Source: Adenanthera pavonina
Lineage: Eukaryota; Streptophyta; Magnoliopsida; Fabales; Fabaceae
Reading direction: 5' to 3'
NCBI GenBank assembly: GCA_026686845.1
Contig: JAIVEN010000007.1
Span: forward strand, 30,687,001-30,751,000
Length of the DNA stretch: 64,000 nucleotides
Below are positions 25,211 to 38,362 of the stretch, piece by piece. The notes under the pieces are model-generated. The model worked only from the letters and a program-made list of their open reading frames with translations, had not been told where the DNA came from and ran no database searches. A program made the translations under genes and the position numbers. Numbering within the stretch: the stretch's first letter is position 1; every line of letters begins with the position of its first letter.

Positions 25211-26153
25211 AAAGAAATTGTTCTCCTCATCAATACTATTGATTTATACTTGCATAGAACAAACGGTAGAAAATAAAAGAGAAACTATATATATATATAT
25301 ATATATAGAAAAGATTCTAAATTCAAAATCAAAGAATAAGAAAGTGGCAAATTTTCCCCAAGTTATTACAAGAATCTAGAAACGTCCAAATTAAATAGCA
25401 GCTTCTGAAGTCCACGATTTTCTTAGTGTCATTTTTTAATCTAGCAAAAAATTATTTATAATAAAATGTAAATTGGGCTTTTGTAGTATAAATAAGCTCA
25501 TACATATTTATTTGTGCTTGTTAATTAGAATTTGTTTGCAGCGGTTAAAAGTTTAAAATAAATAAAAACCCACCGTGGATATATTCACCATGAGATCTTT
25601 TTCAATCTAAAGCACACGCTCCAATTGGTGCGTGTTCTCACTTATAAAGCCCTTAAGGCCTTTACTCTCCCATCTTGAGTAAAACTCGGATGTCTCTATA
25701 CATCACCCCTAATTATCCATATATGCTACTCTAGTAATTAAATCTATCTCTTTCAAATATGGAAGCCAGATAGACCTAAATCCCTAATCATGGTCCAATA
25801 TATTAAAATTATTTCTTAAATTTTTTTTAATGAAACTTAGCTCCAAAACAGTATTATTTTTATATGAAAATCCTGCTAGAAAATATGTAAGAAGAAGAAA
25901 AACCAATCCCTTTGCTTACTTCCCTCATGTCACTACCCTCCGCTATATCTCTCTCCACAAATGGCCTCAGGTGTGATAATTCCTTTTTTTTTAATAATAA
26001 AAACTAATCTTTCTTGAGATATCTAAAATAAAGGGCAACATTTTTTTAATTAGATTTACTTTATACGTGAAGGTTGGAAATCGAAGCTTAATCACTTATT
26101 TAAAACTTGAGAACCCTACTACCACTTGAGCCAAATTTGCTAAGCCTGAATAG
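25211..26153. other. Intergenic DNA, no gene seen
   Basis: Includes an (AT)n tract near 25287-25308. At 25575-25710 a moderately GC-richer stretch (gcacacgctccaattggtgc and following) looks like a dispersed repeat, but I cannot assign it. No coding sequence is recognised. Confidence 0.4.
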
Positions 26154-26585
26154 AGCCGTCAAAATGGGTCAAACCCAACGGGCTGGACCTAAAAGCCCGA
26201 AAAAATGAGTTGGCTCGAGTCTCAATTTCAAGGGTAAATACATAATCCTAGTTTTTTGAGCTCGGTCCGTTTAGGCCCGGCCCGTGACGGGCCGGCCAGA
26301 AAGCCTGAGACTTTTTTCTTTTTTTTATTTAAAATATTAAAAATACATATTATTTTATTAATTAGTGATATATAAATTGTAAAATTTAAATATTATATTA
26401 GTTTTTGATGAATTATAATGATAATTAATTGTATTAATTTAAATAATTATATAAAAAAATATTAAAAAATTAAAAAATCCCGTGGGCCGGCCCGTAGGCC
26501 CAATCCTGCCGGTTCGGACTTGGTTTTCCAAGCCCATTTATTAAATTGAGCTTTTGACTCGACCCAATTTGACAATATTAAATCT
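26154..26585. mobile_element. Candidate hAT-like MITE with GGGCC-rich ends
   Basis: The left arm has gccgtcaaaatgggtcaaac and cggcccgtgacgggccggcc. The right arm has gtgggccggcccgtaggccc and cgacccaatttgac. Outer ends are partly inverted (GTCAAAATGGGTC against GTCAAATTGGGTC). The AT-rich core lacks coding sequence. Related arrangements occur at 52.2 and 54.8 kb. Confidence 0.55.
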
Positions 26586-27050
26586 AAATCAACTTCTTTC
26601 TTATTTTTATTTTGCCTTTAATAGGCTAATCTCTCTCCTTGACCGCCCCCAAAATAAGTCGATGATTTAGGCCCAAGCCCATTGCCATCAATTTTAAAAT
26701 AATGCTTTTGCAGATCCAATTTAACAAAAGCTAATATAGTAGGATCAAGCTAACGTTTGGCTCATATTAATACTAGACTATTTGAAATTTCATGAAAATA
26801 TTATTTACTTTATTTTTAATTATACTCTTATCTATTATTTCAAAAGTTAAAAATAATATAGATTGCTCTTTTCTATTTATATATTTTTTAAGGATATATT
26901 AGAAAATTTAAAATGAACCCTAATATTAATGTTATTTTTTAATCAATATGTTAAAATCTTAAATAATAAATAAAAACATGTGGAGGAGTAGTCCATATCA
27001 ATAACTAAACTGAGACTTCATTTATTGAAAATTCAGAAATTAAAAGGACA

Positions 27051-27426
27051 TAGTGCCTGTTTGGATTGAATTAAAAAGCATTTATGGAGTAGAAAAAATA
27101 ATTATGTTGTCAGTTTCCAAACACAATCTAAATTAAAATAATCACTTATGGCCATTTAAGTTATTATTTCCATAAGCTACTTTTTTTAACTTATGATAAT
27201 CACTTATCCTCCCATAATCACTTATTTCACTTTTTCTTCTCATTATTCACCTAATAATCACTTAAACCCCAATATCTAAACACATTTCTTTTCACAAAAT
27301 CACTTATGAGGTAAAATATCCAAACAAAAATTACTATTGACATAATCACTTATTCTTATAATCTATTATAAATAATTACTTATCCTTATAATCACTTGTA
27401 TATAATTCAATCTAAACATAGCTATA
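27051..27426. mobile_element. MITE (family M1) in the 3' flank of beta-glucosidase B
   Basis: Terminal repeats are GTTTGGATTGAATTA at the left and the reverse complement of TAATTCAATCTAAAC at the right. The inside is full of aatcactta words. The matching flank of pseudogene D (around 56175) lacks this block: aaaggacat is followed directly by gattgtttat, so D shows the empty site. A second copy lies at 50428-50800. Confidence 0.75.
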
Positions 27427-27511
27427 GTTGTTTATATCGGAACATTGAAATAAGCAACCACGTGCTGACGATACAGAAGTGTAATCATGGGTTGGATTAC
27501 AACTAAGCGGA

Positions 27512-30500
27512 CTAATGGAGGAGGAACATCTCGAGCCAGTAAGCAGAATATTTGAGATATCTTTTGAGATTGTTCTTGTAATCCACATACGTTATTCCAA
27601 ATCGAACTGTGTAACCGTTTTCCCATTCAAAATCGTCCAGAAATGCCCATGCATGATACCCTTTCACCTTCACCCCACCCCTGCAGCAACAAATATTTAT
27701 ACTCCATAATCAAACCAAATTAATTAAATTGCCATATTTACTCAATATCTATTCTATACACACAGATATATATATATATATATAGATTCAGTGTATGAAC
27801 AAGAACTTATTATATAGTAATACATGCATATCACTCACTTAATAGCTTGAAGAACATTTCTGAGATGGTTATCATGGTATCTAATCCTAATACTGTCCTT
27901 GATCGCTTCTCGAATTGGTTTTGACGCATTATTTGCTTCACCAACTCCTGAAATTTTCCACAAACAAATTAATATACGTATATGCAATTTTACATAATCA
28001 AAATTAGACAAAAAATCATTTTCTTTTTAATTAAATATTCCAAGAAGCTTGATAATAAACTTAAAACTGGTTACAATACAGAAAGCTTAACAACTAATTT
28101 TAAGCTACATTATATTTCAGCCTATGATGTGCTTCTTGTATGTTGCTCTACGTACCATTTTCATTGATGTAAATGAGAGGGTTCTTGTATTTGTTTTTTA
28201 CATACACCAGAAGCTGATAGAGTCCCTTGGGATAGATATAGAGCCAGCTCACATCAGTCTACAAAAGCAGCAACTCTCCATTCTTTAGCATCATTGAAAG
28301 AAAAAGGTAAGTATATATATATATATATTATATATATATGTGTCTCAATTAGGACCTTTCTTCGACTGTCTAATTAGAGAAAAATAGACATAATGATGAC
28401 AACCACCTATTAAATGGGACTTACTACTATATTTAATTATCTCTCTCTAATTGAACGAACTATATGATTGGAGAGGATCTAATAATTTATATATGTGTGT
28501 ATCAAGAAAAAGAACATACCGGGGTACCAATGGAGACACCATTTCTAGAAGCTGAGATTGAAAGAAAAATGAAGTGATTTAAGGTGTTAGTACATTAGGT
28601 TTTGATGATAGAAGGGCCATTTTTTCTTACTATTATTATGACTGAGATGATTCTTGAGTTAGAACATATTCTAATGTACTTACTTGAGAAAGTGACTTGC
28701 ATATCAGAAGAGTAACTCCTATTAACAGTGGTTGTAGCAGCAGAATGTTGTGCATAATGAGTGGTGTAATAGTTGATGCCAAGAAAATCATAAGATCCTT
28801 TCAGCATTTCTGATTCAGCTTTTGTGAATTTTGGCAGTCTATCTCCTGCTATAGACCTCATGCTCTGGGGGTAATCTCCATACGTAATGGGGTCAGCACT
28901 CCTGCACAAAACCATTTACTTCAACATCAATTTTTCCTCTCAATTTTCTTCATTAATTAAGAACTTTGGATCGATGGTACGTAGAAAATAGAGCAGATTA
29001 ATTAATTATGTCCATTTTAAAACTAATGTAATTGGAATTGTCTATCATGTGTTTAAACACAATTGGAAGCAGGTTTAGACACACACAATATCAACTGATG
29101 CTTAGTTAAAATATAAAAAAAAATTAATATAGACTATTAAAATTTGATTTGAACGGACCAGTACTTCAACAAAGAAGAAAAAAATGAGGTGATTTAATAT
29201 GTTTTTCCCACTTACCATCCCAAGAAAAAATCTAGAGCTCGATTTGCAGCCTCGCGATCAGCTGCAGATTTGGACTTTGGCTCGAACCAATGCGTCACTA
29301 ATGTGATTCCGATTTTTCCTTTTTGAGTAGCCTGAAATTATAATACGCAATTGATTGTATAATTATAGTATTTGGAAGAAAGCATGAGAAATTACATGTT
29401 ATGTTTGATAAAAAATTTGAATTGATTTGAAAGGGCCGGGGAACCTGATATTTGGTTCTGTAGAGTCTAGCAGCAGCAGCATGAGAAAGAAGGAGGCAGT
29501 GGGACACCAAGTAGGGCTCTGTGGAGGAGTCGCCGGTGGTGCAATTTCCGACGTAGTTAGAACACCTGCCCGGTGCGAAGGTGCCACCATTGTAGCCATT
29601 TACAACGAATACGTAGGGTTCGTTCACAGTAGCCCAATTCTTCACTCTATCTCCAAATGTTTTGAAGCAGAAATCTGCATACTCTCGAAAATCGTCCCTG
29701 AAATCAGCGATGATGATGAAGATCTTTAATTTCAGTGATCATTTTCGGGAAAAATTTTTTCCTATTTATTGGCTATTTTAAAATAATATTAATTACTATT
29801 TTTCTAAATATATCCTTACTTGTTATTTAAAAGTTAAACTTTATATTTAATTATTTATCTATTTTTTAAGAGGACATTGAAAAATTTAAAAGAAATTTTA
29901 ACATGTTACTTATATTTCTTAATTATATATTAAAATTTTAAACGAATGCATAATCTAATATTAGTAGCGTTTCACCAAGTCACCAACTTCTGCTATTTTT
30001 TTCATTAATGAATTTTAAAAGTAATTAATGTTTTGTTGAAAATCTAAATTGAAATTTATTTTAAATTGAAATTAAAGCTATTACCTACCTCTGATCGGTA
30101 AGTTATAACTTTTTAAATTATAATTTTAACTTCACACAAATTAATAAAATTCTGTAAAAGTAATTTATATTTTTAATTTTTTAAAAAATTATCACTACTT
30201 TTTAAAATTATCCTTAATAAAATTTCTTAAAAGGAGTTTATCTTTCTAGATGAATCCACTTTTAAAATTTTAAATTTTTAAGTTAAGGTTAACTAACTGA
30301 CTCCCAATTCAAGGACATTTGTGGAAAAAAAAATTCTAATACGCTAACAAGGATTAGAGGGAATATAAGGTAATTAACAATTTTTTTTAATGGAAGGAAT
30401 ATTTCAAAAATATGTATGATGCAAACTTAGTGGGCTCATCAGTGTAATGTTCAATAAAAAAAGGTATCTGTGTATCACACAAAACAAAACAAAAAATATA

Positions 30501-30964
30501 TGCAAATAACTCAAAATGTAAGGAGATTATTTGTGCAAGAAGCCTTGGAGACGTTATTCACCTCATGAGATTGAATTGACAACGTACTACTTACACGACT
30601 TTAGGACTACGAAATCCACCATACTCGTCTTCAAGAGCTTGAGGAAGATCCCAATGAAAGAGAGTGACAAATGGTATTAAACCTATATATAGTCAACAAA
30701 TATGAAAAAGCTAGTCTCATTCATCTCCCAAGTTTAGGTGATTAAAGAAATTAATTTATAAATTTGGAAATAATTAATTAAGTGAACGAATAATCTGAGA
30801 GAGAGATCGAGGGGCTGACCATTTGCTAGGAGCTCATTTATGAGATTATTGTAGAATTTGACCCCCATGTAATTCACTTTTCCCCTGCCCTCTGCACACC
30901 CAAATAACAGTTTTAATCACTTAATTTCATCATTATGCATCATGAACGTAATATTATACATACA

Positions 30965-30996
<32 letters not shown>

Positions 30997-33900
30997 AATC
31001 TTTCATGTCATTATAACGTGGTTTAATTAAAAGCAAAAAAAAAAAAAAGAGTTACCAGGGAATATTCTAGGCCATGAGATGGAGAATCTAAAGGAGTTCA
31101 GCCCAACTTTTTTCATCAGTTGTATATCACTCTGCAATATGGAAAATAGGCAATTTATCAAGTTTATGGTGACACACCAAAAACAAAAACAAAAGAAAAA
31201 AGTTTGGGAATATTGATAAAATTGATGGATCAAGGGTCTAGTTGGTTTCTAAAATGGATGGGAATGAAATAGAAATGGAATGACAAGAAATAGAATGAAA
31301 TAGACTGTTGATCATTGTAAGTTTACTTGGTATGATATTACAAATATTGGAATAAAATTTATTTTTTATATATTATTAATTAAAAATAAAGTTGAAAAGG
31401 CCAAATTACCAATGAAAATTAAAATTGTCCACCCCTCCTCCATTGTTGTCAACCCGTCTTCCTCATACAAGATTCAACCCAAATTCAACAAAATCTCACA
31501 ACACATCAACAAATCTAAGTATATTAATTACAAATTAATGAACCCTAATAAATCTTGAATCTGCAATTTGTTTTTCACCCACAACAGATGACTAAATTGA
31601 ACCCTAATTCTTTTTCACCAACAACAGATGACTAAATCAAACCCTAAATTGTAGAGAACGCAAAGAGGGACCTTTGTGTGTAACGATGTTCAAGTTCACA
31701 GAGGGAAGATGAGTTTGACAAAGGCACTAATGGAGGTGGTGGAGTTATGGAGGACGAAGAAGGTGGAGATGTAGTCATGGTTAAAGAAATTAACAGATCT
31801 GGAAATGGAAACTCATCCCCCTCAACCATGGCCAAAATAGCAGATTTGGAACACACTGGAGAAGAGGATGCCAGCAAATAAGGCGGTCAAAGGTGGAGGT
31901 AGAGATGACAGTGACAGCATCACAGTTGATGGTAGTGCAGGAGGTAACCAACGATGAGAAGCCAGGGGACAAGAAGATGGAGGAGGAAGGGTAGCAATAT
32001 CCTTATGTGGATTCCCACTCATTGGAGTGGGGATTGATCAAGTTTTTTTAGGGAGTCCCCATTCCCTAAAAATTGGTAATAAGCCTTTCCTAGGAATCAA
32101 GATTTAAACCTAAAATGACCAACCAAATGAACCAACTATGGGAATGGACTGTTGATTGTCAGGAATGGGAACTCAAGGAATTGAATGAAACTGACACTAG
32201 GATTGATGAGTACCTTGTAGTGATGATAGAAATCGTCAGCAACGGCACCATTGCTATGATCCACAATCTTTTCTGCTCATTACATAGCAAAAATAAGGGT
32301 TTGTTTGAATACATTCTTTATTTTAATATTTTTATAACAGTTTTATAAAATTATTTTTTAGAACAAGTTCTGAGAACAAGAGAATAAAAAAATTTGTTTA
32401 AATAATTATTAGTAAAGGCATAACTAATAAATGTTAAATGAGTTATTTAAAATTTATAATTTAACCATTAATGAGGTGGGTATTTTTCATTTTTTCTTGT
32501 ATTTTCCAGAACAAAAAATGTAGAACATCTTTAAAATATTCTAAATTTTTTACTCTTTTATTTTTCTATTTTTCAGAATATTTTATAAAAAAACAGGCTT
32601 ATCAAACAAATTTTTTATTTTTCTGTTTGTAAAAATAAAAAAATTATTCTGTATACATGAATAAAAAATGCCCTTAACTTCTATATTTTTTAAGATATGA
32701 TCTTCCTCACTAATTCTATACCTGATTTAGGTTATAACTGGATTTTTTTTCTCGTCTCATGCATGGGATATACATTAATTGAAGGGAATATAATTTTTTA
32801 TAAAAGAAAATTAATAAATTAAAACATTTTAGAGAAAAGACAAGACAACATTAAAAAAGTGTAGTTAATGTATTGTGTGAAAAAGGAAGAAAGAGAATTA
32901 TTTAAAAAAAACACACACACACAAAAGACAAATGACAAAAGCACATAGATAAATCAAATTGGAACCATTCACAGACCATTTAGCTAATTGGCTTCTGTAA
33001 GTGTATTAGATATACAAAATATGAATATTGAATATAAATTACATTATATTATATTATCTCTATTTGTTTAATGTAGATGGGTGACTTTGGTTTTAAAAAA
33101 AAGGCCATTCATGACATGCATTATATATGACATTTGAAAAATGAAACCCAGTCTTCACTTTTTGTACTTAGCACAAGTGACTATAAATTTTATATTTAAT
33201 AATTAATATTGAATATTGATATTAACTTTAAAAACTATAAATTATATATAATTAATTAAAAATCAAATATCAATATAAAATATAAAATTTATAACGTTAA
33301 TAAATCACACTTTATAAATCATGCCGATTGTGACTTGCTTCAAATTTTATAAGTGAAAAATACCAAATCTATTATATATTATAAAATAGGATCGAATGAC
33401 GTGTTGTGATTTTAGACCTCCATATACCATATTATTAGGTTGACTATGAAAAAATATGACCTACATATTATAAATGATATTTATTTCCTAATTATTTATT
33501 TTTTTCATTTTTTAATTTGATATGATAATAGATATGGAAATGAAAAATCAACTATATATATATTAACTACTTTCTAAAGAATAATTTAATTGTCTAAAAT
33601 AATATTTATTCCCTAATTATATAACCAACTATATATATTAATTACTTTCTAAATCATAATTTAATTATCTAAAATAATATTTATTTTCTAATTATATATA
33701 CATTCATTTTTTTCAAAAAATTTGATATAAGGATAAATATGGAAATGAAAATTAAATATATATATATATATATATTTGTGAAAAAAATCATGGTATGATT
33801 GTTTAGATCTACATTAGTCATTATCTGATGAGATTTATATAAATTTATATTATACAAGTTCTTTTTACACCATTATGAAATCGGTTTTAGTTTTGGAGGC

Positions 33901-35120
33901 ACCTTCAAAGGTAAAACACTAGAAAAACCTGGCCTCTTTCCACTTCTTTGTATGTTGCTTTCATTCTATTTATTGTGGTTAGTAAAGATGAGTTATTCTT
34001 ATTGTAAGCTATTCTTACTTTTCAAATAATTTGTTAGTTTGAAAGAAAGCATTTGATTTTTTTCCTTCCTATTGATTATTAATAAAGCTTTTTTTATGAT
34101 TTTATTTCTTTGTATATGAGATATTATAATTTAAAGCTATGGTAGAGAGTTGATGTTCAATTTGTGAATTCATTTCAAATTTTAATTCTGTTTTGGATTC
34201 AAAATTAATTGAATTTTATTTAGATAAAAGTAATAATAATATCATTTTAATTTATTTGTTTAGTTTTAAATTTGACACATCTTTGTAAAGATAACTTTTA
34301 ATTAGTGTAATAATGTTTCTATTGTATATTATATATATATATATTATACATATTAGCAATTTGTTGTTCTTTTATATAATGTTGGGGGCATTGGTTTTAG
34401 AGTGATAATAATTTCTTTCAATATGATAATTATATAATTATAAAATGTCAAAAACATATTATATTCATATACTTAAATATATTTGGAGCGCTTTGTGCTC
34501 TGGCTTCGAATTCTAGTTTTGCATAATTTAGCCTCCAAATAGAAAGGTAGGCAAACATGGTTGCATTACCAATTTGAATGACCATAATTGTCTTCCTATT
34601 TACTAATTTATTTAAATTGTTGCTTTAATTAAGATTATTATTATTATTTTGTTCACTCAAGACCCAACATATATACGCGGGACATCTGATATTGCAAACA
34701 GAGATATTGATGATCCATTCATAGTCCTTTTCCCAGGAGGGAGGGAGAGAGAGAGAGAGAGAGAGAGGAGGGACCTGGGTGGTTCTTAGTGAAGGTGTCC
34801 CATATGCTTGGTCCTCTTCCATCTATATTTGCCGCTCCTTCTGACTGTAAAGTAAAACTCAATTATTAGTGCATGATTTTAAAGTGATGATTAATTATTA
34901 TGTATATATAAATTTGTAGAAATTAATGGAAGAATGAATGAATATATACATATACCTGATAAGAAGATGAACCAGCACCAAAGAGAAAGTCAGAAGGGAA
35001 GAGGGTTCTATTGAATTCAAATGTTATATGTCTCCGTTTTGCTGTGTCACCAGCCACCGTAAGAGTGGCAGTGACCACCATTAACAGACATAGGAGGAAA
35101 CCAACACCACCTCCTCTCAT
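27512..35120 (-). CDS. Beta-glucosidase B, glycoside hydrolase family 1 (GH1)
   Basis: Second intact GH1 gene. Exons, minus strand order: 35120-34956, 34844-34775, 32272-32214, 31131-31056, 30891-30820, 30682-30595, 29697-29445, 29331-29216, 28901-28684, 28551-28520, 28258-28156, 27947-27839, 27680-27512. All are GT-AG and in phase; 509 aa. Start ATG 35120 (MRGGGVGFLL) gives a clean signal peptide. The in-frame ATG at 35177 lies too close to the TATA-like CTATATAAT (about 35195-35203). Catalytic motifs are YQSEGA, FHWD (H157), TVNEP with E203, NYYT, YINENG with nucleophile E416, HAWAF and FEWE. Unusual features are Asn415 where the family has Thr before the nucleophile, SADP where A and C have YAHP, and AWAF for AWSF. 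Introns 2 (2.5 kb) and 3 (1.1 kb) are enlarged; intron 3 holds a TIR element. Closest relative is pseudogene D. Activity is probable but the changes could alter it. Confidence 0.93.
30957..30994. repeat. (TACA)n microsatellite in intron 4 of beta-glucosidase B
   Basis: About nine perfect TACA tetranucleotide units, between exons 4 and 5 of gene B. The matching introns of A, C and D lack it. Confidence 0.9.
31237..32145. mobile_element. Candidate ~0.9-kb TIR element in intron 3 of beta-glucosidase B
   Basis: The left end TCTAGTTGGTTTC and the reverse complement of the right end (CATAGTTGGTTC) are inverted repeats. Subterminal words gaatgaaatagactgttgat and ggaatggactgttgat also repeat. The interior (31640-32040) is much GC-richer than the intron and carries short open frames without known domains. 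The matching introns of A and C are only about 100-240 bp, which supports an insertion. Ends are approximate. Confidence 0.5.
33550..33705. repeat. Two-copy ~77-bp direct repeat in intron 2 of beta-glucosidase B
   Basis: The unit beginning aactatatatat, and containing tactttctaaa, aatttaattgtctaaaat and ctaattatata, occurs twice in tandem with few mismatches. The surrounding 2.5-kb intron (32273-34774) is otherwise featureless AT-rich DNA. Confidence 0.7.
34745..34769. repeat. (GA)n tract next to exon 2 donor of beta-glucosidase B
   Basis: A GA dinucleotide tract (CT on the coding strand) ends a few bases downstream of the exon 2 donor at 34773-34774. A pyrimidine tract here is unusual for a donor side and may vary in length between alleles. 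Confidence 0.8.
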
Positions 35121-37305
35121 GGCTGCTTTTTCGCTATTTCTTCTTACTTTTTGGTCAGCAACTTCTCGAACCCCCATCTATATATCTATAATGATTATAT
35201 AGTCACTGTTTTTATTTTTTTATCACACTATTTATATTCTATTAATAATTAATATGGCTTGTTATAAATTTTATATTAATGATGTTGATGAGGGTAGTGT
35301 GGAGATGAAGCCCCCCCGAGACTAATCCATTGAAAAAGGTTTTCTTTTGGTGCACACTAGTGTTGTCTTTGGTACGTGAAAAATTAATTAAAGAAAAGGA
35401 AAACAAAAAAAAAAGTATCAAATTATATGAAAGACCTAATTTTTTGTCAATTGTGTCAAGTCCTATTGGTTGATTAAAGTTTTTTATATAACAAAATACA
35501 TAAGTGAGTTGGGTTCAAAGGTGGGCCAATTTTTTACCAATTAGACTAATTTTTATTTGTTGAGTAAATTTTTTATATCATATATAGATTATAATTTTTT
35601 TTCTTTTTCAACATTAGTTCGCTATATGACTTTCTGTAATTTATATATCATATTAGACGTAGAATGGATTTTGTACATTTATAGGGAATTATATATGCAG
35701 GTGAGTGGTATTAATCAATTGATGTGATTAATTTGACCAGAGTCGTCCGATTTAGAAGAGTGGAGCCGGGTGGGGACCCGTTTTTATTGGAATCCGATTG
35801 ATTTGAAAGAAAATAAAGAAATGGAGCGATGTGAATCACGTTGGGTCCTGATGTGACATCTGTTGTCAAATCTTACGTGGAAACCACTACACGCCGTATC
35901 AATATGAAATGATTACTTAATTTTTCTTTACCAGAAAAATGATTACTTAATTAGTTCACCAAAAAAGTGATTACTTATTTTTAAAATGTCATATATTATT
36001 TAATTTTAATATACAATTATTAAAATTAAATTAAATTCAATAAATTGACATAGGATCCGAGTAAATAGAATATGAGGCGTGGAATAATTTTTCTTGGGAA
36101 TATTAAAGAAGATGCTTTTCATTGATACTTAACTTTTCGTTTTTTTTCCTTTTCTTTTTTGGTAATAAAGGCTTCATCGTTGCTTTATTCAGAATCAGAC
36201 TTTCATCATATTCATCGCTTTAATCATCTGACATCGTTTTGTTTTTTATTCTTCTTTTCCCTATTTTGCTGCTTCTTTTTCAATGATCTTTTTCCTTCGT
36301 TCATACTCTCTTTCACTTAACAATTTCAATTTATTCCTCCTAATTAGTTTAGAGCTTTTACCTTTTTTATTAATCAAATGGGATATTGTATATGAATTTT
36401 TAAAGAAAAGAAACCATTTTGGTAATTGTAAGGGAAGAAGATGATCCAACAATATAATTAGGGTGAGAATACAATCAAATTAAATATGTGGTTAGAAGGT
36501 TTATAGTTAAAAAAATTATATTTAACTCGATTCAGATTAGTTTAGGTCTTAATAAATTCTTCAGTTAAAATAAAATATGTCCAAAATATCGAGTATACAC
36601 ACAAAAAAATGCCCATTTTTACACTTGAAATAATTTTGATCTCAAATTTAAACTTTAAATATCAGTTACACTAAATATTTGTTGCGAAAATTTTACCTTA
36701 ATTGGGAAATCAATGTAACTTTGATAGAAAAATAATTAAATGGATATTTAGATTATTTTTTGTCATGGGATGCCTTTCTCTTTGTTTCTATTTTGAAGAT
36801 TGGCTTGGTTTAATGGAAAATATCATCATATTCAACTGGCCTAACTTGGCGGGAGCAGTGAATAAGATTCTTCAGGAGTGTGTAAAAGGTTACTTTTTAA
36901 AAAAAAAAATATTTCCTCTAATCTATAATAAAGTGTTTTTCATAATCTCATGCATTTTAAAAGAATTATTTCATCATTAAATTTTAAAAAAATTAAAATT
37001 AAAATTTTATTACTATTTATTTTATTATTTTCATTAACCTAATATAAATTATAAAATTAATAATTAAAAAAATAAAAAATATAAATCAATACATAACATC
37101 TTATATAATATATAAAAAAAAAGCTTCAATTTAACACTTTATACTATGACATGAAGTATTAAAGTAAACATCCATAATGAACGCAGTCAAAAAAAGATAA
37201 AAGATAGAAAAGCATGTAATAGTACAGTTGTCCGCTTTTTATTATGGATCCTTTATCCTCCCGACACAGACACGTGATTTGATGTTGTTTTTCTTTTTAG
37301 TAATA
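35121..37305. other. Upstream region of beta-glucosidase B and intergenic DNA
   Basis: A TATA-like CTATATAAT lies near 35195-35203 on the minus strand, about 80 bases before the chosen start of gene B. Beyond about 35.3 kb no gene is recognised. Tandem words gattactta occur near 35906-35970. The rest is AT-rich with several poly(T) runs. Confidence 0.45.
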
Positions 37306-38362
37306 TAGGGGCAATTGGGATTTAGTGCCAACCAAAATCCTTAATTGTGATTTGGGACCTGAGTTTTATTTTATGCCAATGACCAACTTTTACCAGTGAA
37401 GAACCAAAATCTTTTTTGAAAATTAATATGACCAAATTGTCTTGTACATTTAGAGACATTGGGTTGAAAATTGTTGAGTAGTGGATGGAAACATAATAAA
37501 ATGGCTTGATAATTTGACAACTCTAAAGTTTAGTCCCGAGTTTTAAAATTGTGCAGAATGGATTTAAAATTATTATGAAGTGGTTGGAAATTTAAAAAGA
37601 GTGGTTGGAAAAATTATAAAATTACTTGATTGTTTGATAACTCTTAAATTTAACTTGAAATTTAGAAATTATTAAGGTTAAGTTGGAAATTCTTGAGAAC
37701 TAGTTAGAAACATCATATGATAACTTGGTAATTTGAAGGTATCTAAGTTTAATATTAAGTGATTTTCATGTCATCTTTCATAATTTCCAAAAGTAAGATT
37801 AAACTTATAAGAGTTTTCAATCAATTTACAAGAATTTCAAGCAAATTCTTAATAATTTCCAAATACAAATTAAACTTAAGGACCTTCAAATAATCAAATC
37901 ATCTATTTCCAATCAATCTTCACAAATTCTCAATCAATTCTCAAGAATTATTAACACATCCTCAATAACTTTTAAACTCAAACTCAAGAGTCATCAAATT
38001 ACCAAGTCATTTTGTATAATATCTCCAACAATTCTTTAGATATTTTCAACTAGCCTACAAAAATTTTCAACCCAATCTACACAATTTCCAAACTCATGGT
38101 TAGAGTCATCAAATTACCAAATCATCTTACTCCCAATAATTTCCAACCAATTCTAAAAAATTTCCAAGACTATCTCAACAATTTCCAAATATGTATAGAA
38201 AAGCATTTTGTTACATTAATTTTCATAAAAGATCTTGTTCCTTCGCTGACAACCTGGGTCTTTTGCGGGCATAAGTTAATCCTTTGCTTACATAAATTGA
38301 GTCTAAGGTTACAAATTATAAATATGTGCTTTGGTTGGTGCCAATTCACAATTTTCCTTTTA
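37306..38362. mobile_element. Foldback-type element: ~1-kb palindrome built of repeated subunits
   Basis: The ends gggatttagtgccaaccaaa and (reverse complement) tttggttggtgccaattcac pair as terminal inverted repeats. The left arm has cttgataatttgacaactct-like units at about 37504, 37626 and 37724. The right arm carries their complements at about 37865, 37972 and 38090, so the whole element mirrors around about 37765. Long inverted repeats made of tandem subrepeats are the hallmark of foldback-like transposons. There is no coding sequence, and target duplications were not resolved. Confidence 0.65.

Noticed and set aside
27515..27709. Plus-strand frame overlapping the last exon of gene B
   Set aside because: Antisense to exon 13, which is secured by splice sites and identity with A, C and D.
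35121..35177. Upstream in-frame ATG of gene B (MGVREV) as the start
   Set aside because: It would place 19 charged residues before a clear signal peptide and leaves almost no leader after the TATA-like box.
36702..36980. Plus-strand frame of 92 codons, Phe/Ile-rich
   Set aside because: Composition is that of AT-rich non-coding DNA; no signal-peptide cleavage context, homology or promoter.
37440..38220. CRISPR-like array of spaced repeats
   Set aside because: Units are imperfect, variable in spacing and mirrored into an inverted half; the context is a plant nuclear genome, so a foldback transposon fits.
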